Source: Ruminococcus flavefaciens (lineage in GTDB: Bacteria; Bacillota; Clostridia; Oscillospirales; Ruminococcaceae). Taken from it: a stretch of 64,000 nt of DNA. Positions 35,777 to 45,708 of this stretch are shown in pieces (position 1 is the stretch's first letter; every line of letters begins with the position of its first letter). The stretch lies in NCBI RefSeq assembly GCF_900116855.1, contig NZ_UETD01000002.1:339744-403743 (forward strand), written 5' to 3'. The position numbers and the translations under genes were made by a program. Below the pieces are notes generated by a model. The model saw only the letters and a list, made by a program, of their open reading frames with translations. It did not search any database and was not told the DNA's origin.

Positions 35777-36277
35777 TCAAAGCTCATAGGTCATTATGTA
35801 ATCGTCCATCACATAACCGCCGCCGATATCGGTGACCACCTCATCGGTAACTGTAAAACCCTTTTTCTTGTATACATCTATTGCATGGTCGTTGTGCTTG
35901 TTTACTGTGAGATATACCTCAGACTTGCCGTTGTCTCTTGCCTCCTCAAACACCTTTTCAAGCATCTGTGAGGCAATACCGCTTCCGCGCTTATCCTTGC
36001 GAAGATAAAGCTTACTGAGGAAGAAGCGGCTGTCTTTCTCGGGTCTGACTCCGATATAGCCGCAAAGCTCTCCATCGTCACGAACTGCAAAATAACTGTA
36101 ATCCTGATCGATGAGCTGCTTTGTCATAGCCTTGTATGACTGGAATTTATCGACCATATAGTCGATCTGTCCTTCACTTATTATGCCCGTGAAGCACTCG
36201 TGCCAGATAATGTCCGCCAGCTGCGCTGTCTCCTTGAGTTCGGTATCGCTGCCGATCTTCTTTATGGTAATAGCCAT
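35777..36277 (-). CDS. GNAT family N-acetyltransferase
   Basis: 166 residues. Acetyl-CoA-binding core YLRKDKRGSGIASQMLEKVFEEARDNG (motif A, R/Q-x-x-G-x-G/A) and the beta-strand HDHAIDVYKKKGF motif B. The substrate is unknown; the layout is that of general small-molecule or peptide GNATs. AGGAG lies 7 bp ahead of the ATG; a TTG two codons upstream is less likely. It is the last gene behind yebC on this strand. Confidence 0.85.
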   Translation of the reverse strand: MAITIKKIGSDTELKETAQLADIIWHECFTGIISEGQIDYMVDKFQSYKAMTKQLIDQDYSYFAVRDDGELCGYIGVRPEKDSRFFLSKLYLRKDKRGSGIASQMLEKVFEEARDNGKSEVYLTVNKHNDHAIDVYKKKGFTVTDEVVTDIGGGYVMDDYIMTYEL

Positions 36278-36330
36278 ATACAAGCTCCTGTTCGCTGTAA
36301 TAGTGGGGGCAGCGGAGCTGCCCGCGGTGG

Positions 36331-37065
36331 TTATTCTTCCTCGGGCATCTCCCAGTTATGATATACGTTCTGAACGTCGTCGTTCTCCTCAAGGTGCTCA
36401 AGAAGCAGATTCATTTTCTTGATGTGATCCTCATCGGTGAGAGTTGTATAGTTTGCGGGGATCATTTCAGCCTCTGCTGAAAGTACGTTGTAGCCCTTTG
36501 CTGTAAGAGCCTCACGAACCTCGCCTACACTCTCGGGAGCACACTCGATCTCAACAGTCTCCTCATTGATATCGAAGTCATCTCCGCCGCACTCGAATAC
36601 ATCGTCCATTACCTTGTCCTCATCGAGACCTGTGTTCTCAAGGATAACGATACCCTTGTTTGTGAACATGAAAGACACGCATCCGATAGTACCGAGGTTA
36701 CCGCCGAACTTGTCGAAATAGTGACGAATCTCGCCTGCTGTTCTGTTTCTGTTGTCGGTAAGGCACTCTACGATAACAGCAACACCGTTAGGGCCATATC
36801 CTTCGTATGTTATGTTCTCGTAGTTGTTCTTGTCGCCGTCGCCGGCTGCCTTCTTGATGATACGCTCGATATTGTCGTTAGGCACGTTGTTTGACTTTGC
36901 CTTGGCGATAAGGTCACGAAGCTTTGCGTTGTTGTTGGGGTCGGGACCGCCTTCCTTTACAACGACTGTGATCTCACGGCCGATCTTGGTGAAGATCTTG
37001 CCCTTTGCAGCATCGGTCGCTTCCTTCTTGCGCTTGATATTATTCCATTTTGAATGACCTGACAT
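36331..37065 (-). CDS. yebC: YebC/PmpR family protein
   Basis: 244 residues. Begins SGHSKWNNIKRKKEATDAAKGKIFTKIGREI, the hallmark of the family, followed by GGPDPNNNAKLRDLIAKAKSNNVPNDNI and YEGYGPNGVA. Members act as transcriptional regulators or, for the Firmicute YebC class, help ribosomes through proline-rich stretches. It lies 5 bp from mrnC and ends a run of translation genes, which fits a translation role. Confidence 0.95.
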   Translation of the reverse strand: MSGHSKWNNIKRKKEATDAAKGKIFTKIGREITVVVKEGGPDPNNNAKLRDLIAKAKSNNVPNDNIERIIKKAAGDGDKNNYENITYEGYGPNGVAVIVECLTDNRNRTAGEIRHYFDKFGGNLGTIGCVSFMFTNKGIVILENTGLDEDKVMDDVFECGGDDFDINEETVEIECAPESVGEVREALTAKGYNVLSAEAEMIPANYTTLTDEDHIKKMNLLLEHLEENDDVQNVYHNWEMPEEE

Positions 37066-37069
37066 AGTT

Positions 37070-37492
37070 TTACACTCCTATCTGTTCATTTACGTTTAGA
37101 TCTGAATTTATGATAAGTTCAAACAGCTCGCTGATACGCTCGTTTCCGCCTGTCAGATAAAGGTATCCGAAAAGGCACTCAAGAGCAGTGGCGCGGCGGT
37201 ACTCCGCAGCGTCTGCGTGCTTCGGAACAGTATTGCCCGTAGCATTGCGTCCCCTTTTTAAGACCGCAAGCTCATGCTCCGAAAGCTGCTCTGCAACGAG
37301 ATCGTATGCTTTTGACTGGAACTCCGCACAGACCAGTCTGATCTTGGCTGAGTGGAGCTTCGCCACAGGCATATTCGCCTTGCGGAGAAGATACTCCCTC
37401 ACCAGTGTATCGTACACGCTGTCACCCAGAAAAGCAAGAGTCAGCGGACTGTATGAATTAGCTTCACGCTCTGTAAGTTTTTCTCTGCTCAT
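37070..37492 (-). CDS. mrnC: Mini-ribonuclease III
   Basis: 140-residue RNase III catalytic domain without the dsRNA-binding domain, maturing 23S rRNA. The signature LTLAFLGDSVYDTLVREYLL holds the catalytic acidic residues; AKLHSAKIRLVCAEFQSKA and ATALECLFGYLYLTG carry the second active-site segment. It overlaps nothing but lies 1 bp from obg, in keeping with a ribosome-assembly operon. Confidence 0.92.
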   Translation of the reverse strand: MSREKLTEREANSYSPLTLAFLGDSVYDTLVREYLLRKANMPVAKLHSAKIRLVCAEFQSKAYDLVAEQLSEHELAVLKRGRNATGNTVPKHADAAEYRRATALECLFGYLYLTGGNERISELFELIINSDLNVNEQIGV

Positions 37493-37493
37493 A

Positions 37494-38786
<1,293 letters not shown>

Positions 38787-38792
38787 CTAAAG

Positions 38793-38820
38793 AAAAAACC
38801 CAAGCAAATGCTCGGGTTTT
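38793..38820 (-). terminator. Hairpin terminator between rpmA and obg
   Basis: Minus strand AAAACCCGAGC, loop ATTT, GCTTGGGTTTTTT. It probably terminates or attenuates the rplU-prp-rpmA transcript, setting a lower level for obg. Confidence 0.8.
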
Positions 38821-38838
38821 ATTGTCACGTTATGGCTG

Positions 38839-39123
38839 TTACTGCTCAATCTCGTAAACAGAAACCTTCTTACGGTCGCGGCCGTAACGCTCAAACTTAA
38901 CCTTACCGCTTACTGTAGCGAATAATGTATCATCTGAACCGATACCAACGCCGTTACCGGGATGGATATGTGTACCTCTCTGACGAACGAGAATGTTGCC
39001 TGCCTTAACGAACTGACCGTCTGCTCTCTTGACACCGAGTCTCTTAGCCTCAGAGTCACGTCCGTTCTTAGTAGAACCAACACCCTTCTTATGAGCGAAG
39101 AACTGCATACTGATCTTTAACAT
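38839..39123 (-). CDS. rpmA: 50S ribosomal protein L27 with Prp-cleaved N-terminus
   Basis: 94 residues. The N-terminus [21 protein letters not shown] has the Firmicute extension that Prp removes between Phe and Ala; the mature tail HKKGVGS reaches the peptidyl-transferase centre. The rest ([37 protein letters not shown]) is standard L27. The protease gene prp lies 2 bp upstream. Confidence 0.97.
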   Translation of the reverse strand: MLKISMQFFAHKKGVGSTKNGRDSEAKRLGVKRADGQFVKAGNILVRQRGTHIHPGNGVGIGSDDTLFATVSGKVKFERYGRDRKKVSVYEIEQ

Positions 39124-39125
39124 AC

Positions 39126-39437
39126 TTACACCTCCGAAATAATGATTTTGATCGTGTTAGGGAACTCTTCCAGTATAGCCTCAAAATGCTGTTTCAAAAC
39201 ATTCAGCAGTCGCGGCGGTATCTCTCCGCCGTCCTCGCAGATACATTCGATGACGTTATCGCCGACAGTGATCTTCGGCTGCAGCCCGAACTCTCCGAGG
39301 ATATTTGCGGTAAGCTGTACAGCTGAGGAAACAGCCGCACAGGCCACATCCTCGCCTGCCTCGGCATAACCCGAATGGCCGCTGAACCTAAAGCCTGTCA
39401 GAAGTCCCTGCTTTTCATAAAATTCTGCGCGGATCAT
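39126..39437 (-). CDS. prp: Ribosomal-processing cysteine protease Prp
   Basis: 103-residue protease that trims the L27 N-terminus. Catalytic His is in [24 protein letters not shown] and catalytic Cys in the same stretch; the characteristic order G-H-(x)n-D-x-x-C-A is present. It sits between rplU and rpmA, its usual place. I choose the ATG ([10 protein letters not shown]); a TTG two codons upstream overlaps the rplU stop. Confidence 0.94.
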   Translation of the reverse strand: MIRAEFYEKQGLLTGFRFSGHSGYAEAGEDVACAAVSSAVQLTANILGEFGLQPKITVGDNVIECICEDGGEIPPRLLNVLKQHFEAILEEFPNTIKIIISEV

Positions 39438-39439
39438 GA

Positions 39440-39751
39440 TCAAGCCTTGATAGCTTCGATCTTCACCTGAGTGTAAGGCTGTCTGTGACCCTGCTTCTTC
39501 TTCTCACCCTTCTTAGGCTTGTAAGTGAAAACAGTGATCTTCTTAGCCTTGCCGTTCTTCAGAACCTTAGCGCTTACTGCTGCACCGTCAACATAGGGTG
39601 TACCGATCTTGAGTCCATCGTCTGCTCCGAGAGCAACTACCTTATCAAAAGTAACTGTCTCATCAGCCTCTGCTGCGAGCTTCTCGATGAAGATGATATC
39701 TCCCTCATTAACCTGATACTGCTTTCCGCCGGTTTCAATAACTGCGTACAT
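39440..39751 (-). CDS. rplU: 50S ribosomal protein L21
   Basis: 103 residues. [18 protein letters not shown] at the N-terminus, [20 protein letters not shown], and the C-terminal rRNA-binding [22 protein letters not shown]. First gene of the rplU-prp-rpmA-obg-mrnC-yebC run. Its leader contains a structured element. Confidence 0.97.
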   Translation of the reverse strand: MYAVIETGGKQYQVNEGDIIFIEKLAAEADETVTFDKVVALGADDGLKIGTPYVDGAAVSAKVLKNGKAKKITVFTYKPKKGEKKKQGHRQPYTQVKIEAIKA

Positions 39752-39836
39752 ATTGTGGCACCTGCCTTTTCAATAAACTCGCTGTTACAGGCGTGTGATG
39801 GCACAACTTTAGAGCCTGTTTACAAGCGGCAATAAT
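39752..39836 (-). ncRNA. Structured 5' leader of rplU (candidate L21 leader)
   Basis: The 85-nt leader has a nested structure: ACAGGC (39819-39814) pairs with GCCTGT (39792-39787) and encloses a TGTG-CCAT-CACA hairpin. Position and size match the autoregulatory L21 leader described in Firmicutes, but the consensus was not checked by a covariance model. Confidence 0.5.
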
Positions 39837-39865
39837 ATTTTATCACAAACAAAGGGCTTTGTCAA
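39837..39865 (-). promoter_or_regulatory. Promoter of the rplU operon
   Basis: Minus strand TTGACA (39865-39860), 17 bp, TAAAAT (39842-39837). Confidence 0.88.
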
Positions 39866-39887
39866 GCTTTTTTTACTATATTTCGTG

Positions 39888-39920
39888 AAAAAAACTTCCC
39901 CTGCACAGTACAGGGGAAGT
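39888..39920 (-). terminator. Terminator behind the 39.9-kb unknown gene
   Basis: Minus strand ACTTCCCCTG, 7-nt loop, CAGGGGAAGT, then a run of Ts, 11 bp after the stop. Confidence 0.93.
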
Positions 39921-39930
39921 GTAGATGGTC

Positions 39931-41139
39931 TTACCAGACTCTGTAGCCCTCATGGCCGATCTTATAGGAAGTTCCGGGAACATAAAGATCCTCCGGCTTC
40001 AGTTCCTTACCGTCAGCCTTTGCAGCGTCAAGAGCCTTCTTCAGCTCTCTGAACGCAACGCTGTTGGTAACGATACGGGAAACGTCCTCCTGAGAAGGCC
40101 TTGTGCTGAGATACTCAAGGATAGCCTGCTGGAGGTAGAAGTATGAGCGGAGCTGAGTCTTCTTGAACTCGATGCTCTGCTGCTCATCGCCTTCACCCTC
40201 AAGGAGGAAGAGGCTGTCGCCCTCGCGGTAGCCCAGAGTGAGCTTAGCTAATATCTCGGGAATGAATACTCTGATCTCGGCAGCAAGGTCCTTGTTGCCC
40301 TCTGTGAGTTCCTCGAGCTTTTTGGACATTTCCATGTACTCCTCTCTCGAGGTGATCTTTGTCATAGCTTCGATCGTCTCCTTAGCGGCAGACATTACGA
40401 GGTCCTTCTTGAAAGGACACTGATCGTCCTCAGTCTGAACGAAGATAGCATACTGCTTCTCGGAAACAAAAGTATCCTCGCCGTTCATCTCTTTCTCAAC
40501 ATACTCCTTGAAGTACTGAGGAAGCTCCATGAGCACAGAGCCGTTGAGTCTTACCTCGATGATCTGCTTTTCCTTGTACTTGGCAAGGTATATCCTGAGC
40601 CAGTAATATTTCTTTGAGCCGATGTACTTGGGTATCTCGTTCCTGATGAAGTTTACCAGCATTGTAGGCTCCTTGTCCTTAACGCCTATTCTCACAACAG
40701 ACTGGCAGTACATATCGAATTCATAGTGCTGTCTGAGGTAGTTGATGGAAAGGTGCTGAGGATTTTTCTTGGCACAGCTCTGGTCGATAGGATGCCAAAC
40801 CGCGCCGTAGAATATCTCAACAGCCATATTGGAAGCTTCCTCATCAGTGGTGCCCTGTGAGTCAACAGGCTCGATGAGGGGCTCGTCGAAATCGTCATGT
40901 TTTACGATGAAAATTGTCTGGAGCACCTTAATGCCATCAGTCTCCTCAAGTCTTCCGATCTGAACGTCGATCGTAAAGCCCTTGGGCATGATAACGCAGT
41001 CATCATAGAGTGTACCGTTGAGCTTAGCGTTCAGCCCGTCAAGTACCATCTTCTTGATGCTTTCTCTGGGGTCTGCTGCAGAAGCAGCAGCGGCAGCTGC
41101 TTCTTCCTTCTGATTATTCTTCTTCTTAAAAAGTCCCAT
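39931..41139 (-). CDS. Conserved hypothetical cytoplasmic protein, 402 aa
   Basis: I do not recognise the family. No signal peptide or membrane helix. The N-terminus MGLFKKKNNQKEEAAAAAAS is basic then Ala-rich, like a linker; the remainder is a mixed alpha/beta acidic protein with many aromatic residues (YFKEYVEKEMNGED, KYYWLRIYLAKYKEKQ) and a helical C-terminus (FRELKKALDAAKADGKELKPEDLYV). Segment LRSYFYLQQAILEYLSTRP suggests an all-helical tail module. It follows prmA on the same strand and ends in a strong terminator. A similar MGLF-K start is seen in the 54.7-kb protein, but nothing else is shared. Confidence 0.75.
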   Translation of the reverse strand: MGLFKKKNNQKEEAAAAAASAADPRESIKKMVLDGLNAKLNGTLYDDCVIMPKGFTIDVQIGRLEETDGIKVLQTIFIVKHDDFDEPLIEPVDSQGTTDEEASNMAVEIFYGAVWHPIDQSCAKKNPQHLSINYLRQHYEFDMYCQSVVRIGVKDKEPTMLVNFIRNEIPKYIGSKKYYWLRIYLAKYKEKQIIEVRLNGSVLMELPQYFKEYVEKEMNGEDTFVSEKQYAIFVQTEDDQCPFKKDLVMSAAKETIEAMTKITSREEYMEMSKKLEELTEGNKDLAAEIRVFIPEILAKLTLGYREGDSLFLLEGEGDEQQSIEFKKTQLRSYFYLQQAILEYLSTRPSQEDVSRIVTNSVAFRELKKALDAAKADGKELKPEDLYVPGTSYKIGHEGYRVW

Positions 41140-41189
41140 TTTCTATTCTCCTTATATGATGATGATATCAATATATGCTTTGCATAATA

Positions 41190-42155
41190 TTAAACTGTAA
41201 ATTTGACGGCTGCCCAGCCCTCGCGGACTTCGGGCTCGGGGTCCTTGAAGCCCACTGACTTCAGCGCGTCGATGACCTCGTCCATGCGCTCCTCAATGAT
41301 GCCCGATACAATAAGGATACCGCCTTTTTTCAGATATCGGAGGAAGCTTTCCTTCATTGCGATGAGCACATCGGCAACGATATTTGCGGCGATGATATCA
41401 TACTTATCATCTATTTCGTCCGCCAGCTTCTCATCTGTGAGGATATTGCCGAAGTAGGTCTTGTACTTCTCCTTTGGAATGTGATTCTTGACAGCGTTCT
41501 CAAGAGCTGTTACCGCTGCGTTTTCTTCGATATCAACTGCAACTGCACTGTCTGCTCCGAGGAGCATGGCTCCTATGGAGAGTATACCGCTTCCGCAGCC
41601 CATATCCAGCAATCTGTCGCCCTTATTGAGATACTTCTCAAGCACCTCCAGACAGAGTCTTGTGGTGTGGTGTTTGCCTGTTCCGAAGCTTGACGCAGGG
41701 TCTATCTCGAGGATCAACCTGCCGTCACTGTTATCGTAGTCCTCCCATGAGGGCTTTATGACCAGCTTCTCGCCGACCTTGAAGGGTTTGAAGTACTGTT
41801 TCCAGTTGTTTGCCCAGTCCTCCTCGCGGATACTTGACATCTCAGCTTCAAGACGTCCGTAAACGCCCTCGGTGTCAGCAGCCTTCATCTCGGCAAGCAT
41901 CGACTTTATGGCAAGAAGCATTTCTGCTCCCTGTCCGTTTGAGGGTATGTATACCGTGATACAGGTCTCACACTCGGAAAGGCCCATAAGATCGTCGTCA
42001 ATGTAATCCCACTGACCGTTCTTGTTTTCAAGGAACTCCTTGAAGTCCTCGGGATCCTTGATAGAAAATCCCTTGATGCCTATATCCGTTAGCTTAGAGC
42101 AAAGAAGCTCTATACCCTCTGTTGTGGTGTAAATATTGACTTCTGTCCATTCCAT
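41190..42155 (-). CDS. prmA: Ribosomal protein L11 methyltransferase PrmA
   Basis: SAM-dependent enzyme that trimethylates L11. 321 residues. N-terminal substrate-binding part (WTEVNIYTTTEGIELLCSKL; RLEAEMSSIREEDWANNWKQYFKPF), then the methyltransferase core with DPASSFGTGKHHTTRLCLE, LLDMGCGSGILSIGA (SAM loop), AVDIEENAA and the catalytic-type motif ANIVADVL. It lies 15 bp behind the dockerin protease gene, so it may be co-transcribed with unrelated secreted proteins. Confidence 0.95.
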   Translation of the reverse strand: MEWTEVNIYTTTEGIELLCSKLTDIGIKGFSIKDPEDFKEFLENKNGQWDYIDDDLMGLSECETCITVYIPSNGQGAEMLLAIKSMLAEMKAADTEGVYGRLEAEMSSIREEDWANNWKQYFKPFKVGEKLVIKPSWEDYDNSDGRLILEIDPASSFGTGKHHTTRLCLEVLEKYLNKGDRLLDMGCGSGILSIGAMLLGADSAVAVDIEENAAVTALENAVKNHIPKEKYKTYFGNILTDEKLADEIDDKYDIIAANIVADVLIAMKESFLRYLKKGGILIVSGIIEERMDEVIDALKSVGFKDPEPEVREGWAAVKFTV

Positions 42156-42170
42156 CAGTAAAAGTTCTCC

Positions 42171-43382
42171 TTAATTACAGATGCGCATGAGATACATGAT
42201 AACATCCGTATCGTCTATCAGACCGTCGCCGCTTATATCCGCAGCAGCAATCTCCGACTTTGTCAGCACGGAAACGCCCTCGGGAAGCCTTGAACGGCTG
42301 ATGATATATTCATTTATAAGTGCTAGATCATATGTGTTGAAGGCACCGTCGTTATTGATGTCTCCCAGCACCAGATCAAGCTCCTTGCCTGCAAAGACAA
42401 GCTCCGAAAGCTTTACTCTGCATTTCTTTCCGTCTATGATAACTTCGCCCATATTGCCGTTTACAGCAGTTACATCTACGATATTGCCTTCCTCCAGAAC
42501 AGCAGCAGTATCCTTGCCGTTTTCTGACCATACCGTAACCGTTCTGCTGCCTGCACAGTAATACTCGCCCTTGCAGTATGTAACTGTTGTGGAAACAGGC
42601 TTTGCAGTAGTCGCCGACGTTTTTGTTGTTGACACCTTGGCAGTAGTTGTCGCCTTAGTCGTGGTAGTAGTTGTAGTAGTTGTCGTGGTGGTGGTTGTAG
42701 TAGTGGTGGTAGATGTTGAGGTCGAAGAAGTGGTCACAGGTGCTTTTCCCGCGGGTGTATACAGAGGAGTAAATCCGCTGTACGGCTTTTTGCCCTTGAG
42801 AAGCTGATATACTGTGATGTTTGCATTGCTGTAAGCGTCAAACATGAGTATGTCGTCCTTTGCAGGATCAGCCATATACACATCGTCGCCGATGACACCG
42901 TCGATATAGACCCAGTGTCCGCCAACATTGCATATCACATAGCTGCCCTTGTCAAGAGCTGCTTTGATCTCGGCAGCCTTTCCCTTCCGGTCTGATGACT
43001 TGAAGCTGAGGTTAGCCGAATCGATGCTTATCTCGTTTACTACCTTGTTTACGGAAGCCCATGAGCTGAGTCCGCCCGAGTAGTTGAATGCGCCTATGTT
43101 ATTGAGCTGCTGAGCAAACACTCCCGGATTGAAGCTCGATGTGTCTCTGGCGCCCGAAGCGACTGCGACCATAGCGATCGAGGTGATATAGCAACCCGAT
43201 CTGCGTACATTTGAGCCGCCAATGGCTGTGTTTCCCCAGCGGCTGTCCATCTGGCGCCACAGTCGGAAATCCTCTGCAGCCTTAGCCGTCTGAGATGGTC
43301 TGTACACTCCTGCCATCACTCCCACTATTATCAGGAAAGTGAGCAGGAGCCGCATTATTCCGTTGTCTTTTACCGTTCGCAT
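42171..43382 (-). CDS. Secreted C39-like cysteine peptidase with Thr linker and dockerin
   Basis: 403 residues. Signal peptide (MRLLLTFLIIVGVMAGVYRPSQTAKA). Residues about 38-195 form a papain-like peptidase_C39_2 domain: FRLWRQMDSRWGNTAIGGS, catalytic Cys in VRRSGCYITSIAM, catalytic His in NVGGHWVYIDG, and MADPAKD. A poly-Thr linker (about 215-245) follows, then an SH3-like segment (VTVWSENGKDTAAVLEEGN) and a type I dockerin (GDINNDGAFNTYDLALINE; ADISGDGLIDDTDVIMYLM). GGAGG lies ahead of the ATG. It is 13 bp behind the transglutaminase gene. Confidence 0.88.
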   Translation of the reverse strand: MRTVKDNGIMRLLLTFLIIVGVMAGVYRPSQTAKAAEDFRLWRQMDSRWGNTAIGGSNVRRSGCYITSIAMVAVASGARDTSSFNPGVFAQQLNNIGAFNYSGGLSSWASVNKVVNEISIDSANLSFKSSDRKGKAAEIKAALDKGSYVICNVGGHWVYIDGVIGDDVYMADPAKDDILMFDAYSNANITVYQLLKGKKPYSGFTPLYTPAGKAPVTTSSTSTSTTTTTTTTTTTTTTTTTTKATTTAKVSTTKTSATTAKPVSTTVTYCKGEYYCAGSRTVTVWSENGKDTAAVLEEGNIVDVTAVNGNMGEVIIDGKKCRVKLSELVFAGKELDLVLGDINNDGAFNTYDLALINEYIISRSRLPEGVSVLTKSEIAAADISGDGLIDDTDVIMYLMRICN

Positions 43383-43395
43383 AATTAACCTCCAT

Positions 43396-45705
43396 TCACG
43401 AGATTTGTCGGTTTGTTATGCCCCTTCTTTTTTTAGATTGCCTGAGCGCTGTATATGCAGCGATATATTCGCCCAGAGCTGTATATTTCTCGCTCTCGCT
43501 GAGAGCTTCCCCACCGTATGCTGCTCTGTCGAAAAGCAGTGCGGTCTCGCAGATATCTGCGCCTGATCTCTCGCGGACCAGTCCCGCCGCCTCCGCAGAT
43601 GTATTGACGTCCTCTATATCATACAGTCTGCATATCCTGAGCATGATGCTCTTGACAACATCCGCAGGAGCCTTCTTCTGAGCACTTCTGACAAAGAGCT
43701 TGTGAGAAAGACGCGGATACAGGAACAGAGCAAACAGCACAAGAAGTGCGCCTGCAAGAATGATCAGACCTGCTCTTGCGAGCATATTAGTAGCCGATAC
43801 ATCATTATTTTTGGTCAGAACGGGATCTGTAACTGTCGGCTCAAAGTCCATCCAGCCGTAGCCTCTTATGTACAGCTGAGGGAAGCCGTGAGCATCCTTT
43901 GTTGTAACGACATGGTCAGCAGAAGGATTCCAGTAGCCGCGTTCTCTTTGTGTCATACTGTAGCCTTCACAGTATCTTGCAGGGATGCCTGCGGCTCTTG
44001 CAAGAAGTACCATTGATGTTGCGTACTCATAGCATACGCCTGTTTTCGTCTCAAAAATGAAGTCCTCGGCGTTCTCGCCTTTAGCCTTTACATATTCAAG
44101 ATCGTAGTTATAATCATTATTATAGAAATAGCTCTCAAGTATACGAGCCTTGTCATAATCCGACTCGGCGTCCTTGGTAAGCTCATCTGCAAGCTGCTTT
44201 ATTCGCTCATTGTCACCGTAGTCAAGGAGATCGCTCAGATAATCGTCATAGTATCTGTAGTCAGTGGCGAAACTATCATACGCCAGCTTGATATCCTCTT
44301 CATCGCTGTATTTTTCAAACATTAAGGCATTTTCTGTATCCTCAAGGAGCTCCTTGTAATCATACTTCTCGAGATGCTCCACAAACTCCTTATTTACGGG
44401 AGTATTGAAGAAATCATCGGGAACATACTCAAACGTGAAGCTATCGGAATTGCTGAACTCAGACTTGACAGCAACGACAGTTCCTCCTGTCAGTGTAGCA
44501 AGCTCGCCCTTCTTTGAGCAGCGTGTCAGCCTGACAGCATTCTGCGGTACAGGAGCCGTATCGTTATTGTAGCCGAGACCGCCGGCACCTATTACAGTGT
44601 AAAAAGTTGCTTTTTTTACTTCCGGAGCTTTGAGCCCGCTGTCAAGATATTTTTTCAGGTCATACTTTTCAGCGTAAGTCTCGTCCACCTCTGCGGCGTG
44701 CAGGAAAGCGTCAGCCAGTCCCATGGGAGAGCCGATATCAAGAGGAAGCTCCTCTGTTCTCTGATCGTAATACAGATCGAGATCGCCTACGTTCCATGTG
44801 TCCTCATCATAATCATATGTTGAGAACGTAGCCATCTTCAAGTGGAAATCGTCATCAGACCTGACCTCAAAGACGACCACATCTCTAACCTTTGTCCTGA
44901 AGCGCTGACCTCCCGTAGAGCTTCGGAACATATTCAGCATATTTACCAGCTTATCAGTAAGGGCATCCGCACTGATAAGGGTCTCAAGAGTAGTTCTGTC
45001 CGCCTCGATATAAGGCTTCGGGAACAGTGCAGCCACAGCTGCAAATATGACAGCATAGGCAGATATGGTCTTCCATGATCTTCGCCTTTCAACGAAAATC
45101 GTATCATCTGAATTTTTCAGCTGCCTGTAATACACCATCAGCAGGATATATCCTACTGCAAGGAGTATTATCATAAGAGTAGGCATTTTCTCATATTCCT
45201 TACCGTAGATCACGAAGGGAATGATGAAGATCAGGAAATTCATGAATATCCTGTATCTTACCCTCGTAAAGTAATATATGACAGACGTCATGAATATAAG
45301 GAACAGCAGAAAAAAGGTTATCGCAAACCAGAAATTGTAGTCAACAGAATCCTGCGGAGTCAGGAACCAGAGCATCCATGTGATGGGATAGTCTTTCTGT
45401 CCCAGCAAAAGGGTCACCTTTACCGCTATGGCAAAGGCTCCCACAGCCGCCAGATAGGCAGCCGAGCCGATGATATGGTGCTTCTGGATAAAATCGAATA
45501 ACCTGAAAAGCAGCCAGCCGACGACAAGTGTCACCGCTCCGCATCCGAGAGCAAGAATATATCCCAGATTGTCGTCCTTGTCCCTGTTGCGGAAATGATA
45601 CATGAGAGATGTCATTATCAGAACAGTATACCAAAGAACAGGATCGGTGAGAGTCCTCAGCATGAATGACTTCAGGCTGAATGGTTTTTTGTTGGTTTCT
45701 TTCAT
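43396..45705 (-). CDS. Membrane transglutaminase-like protease (TgpA/YebA type)
   Basis: 769 residues. Five or six helices in the first 220 residues (the DUF3488-like module), a large extracellular region, and a transglutaminase core with the triad Cys in TGVCYEYATSMVLLARAAGIPARYCEGYS, His in TTKDAHGFPQLYI and Asp in WMDFEPTV. A further helix (AGLIILAGALLVLFALFLYPRL) precedes a short C-terminal DUF4129-like tail (SIMLRICRLYDIEDV...). With the upstream DUF58 and MoxR genes it makes the classic moxR-DUF58-transglutaminase set; the extracytoplasmic substrate is unknown. Confidence 0.9.
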   Translation of the reverse strand: MKETNKKPFSLKSFMLRTLTDPVLWYTVLIMTSLMYHFRNRDKDDNLGYILALGCGAVTLVVGWLLFRLFDFIQKHHIIGSAAYLAAVGAFAIAVKVTLLLGQKDYPITWMLWFLTPQDSVDYNFWFAITFFLLFLIFMTSVIYYFTRVRYRIFMNFLIFIIPFVIYGKEYEKMPTLMIILLAVGYILLMVYYRQLKNSDDTIFVERRRSWKTISAYAVIFAAVAALFPKPYIEADRTTLETLISADALTDKLVNMLNMFRSSTGGQRFRTKVRDVVVFEVRSDDDFHLKMATFSTYDYDEDTWNVGDLDLYYDQRTEELPLDIGSPMGLADAFLHAAEVDETYAEKYDLKKYLDSGLKAPEVKKATFYTVIGAGGLGYNNDTAPVPQNAVRLTRCSKKGELATLTGGTVVAVKSEFSNSDSFTFEYVPDDFFNTPVNKEFVEHLEKYDYKELLEDTENALMFEKYSDEEDIKLAYDSFATDYRYYDDYLSDLLDYGDNERIKQLADELTKDAESDYDKARILESYFYNNDYNYDLEYVKAKGENAEDFIFETKTGVCYEYATSMVLLARAAGIPARYCEGYSMTQRERGYWNPSADHVVTTKDAHGFPQLYIRGYGWMDFEPTVTDPVLTKNNDVSATNMLARAGLIILAGALLVLFALFLYPRLSHKLFVRSAQKKAPADVVKSIMLRICRLYDIEDVNTSAEAAGLVRERSGADICETALLFDRAAYGGEALSESEKYTALGEYIAAYTALRQSKKRRGITNRQIS

Positions 45706-45708
45706 TAT

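Noticed and set aside
42640..42720. Short tandem repeat in the 42-kb dockerin gene, possible CRISPR or satellite
   Set aside because: It is the coding sequence of the poly-Thr linker; there are no spacers and no constant repeats.
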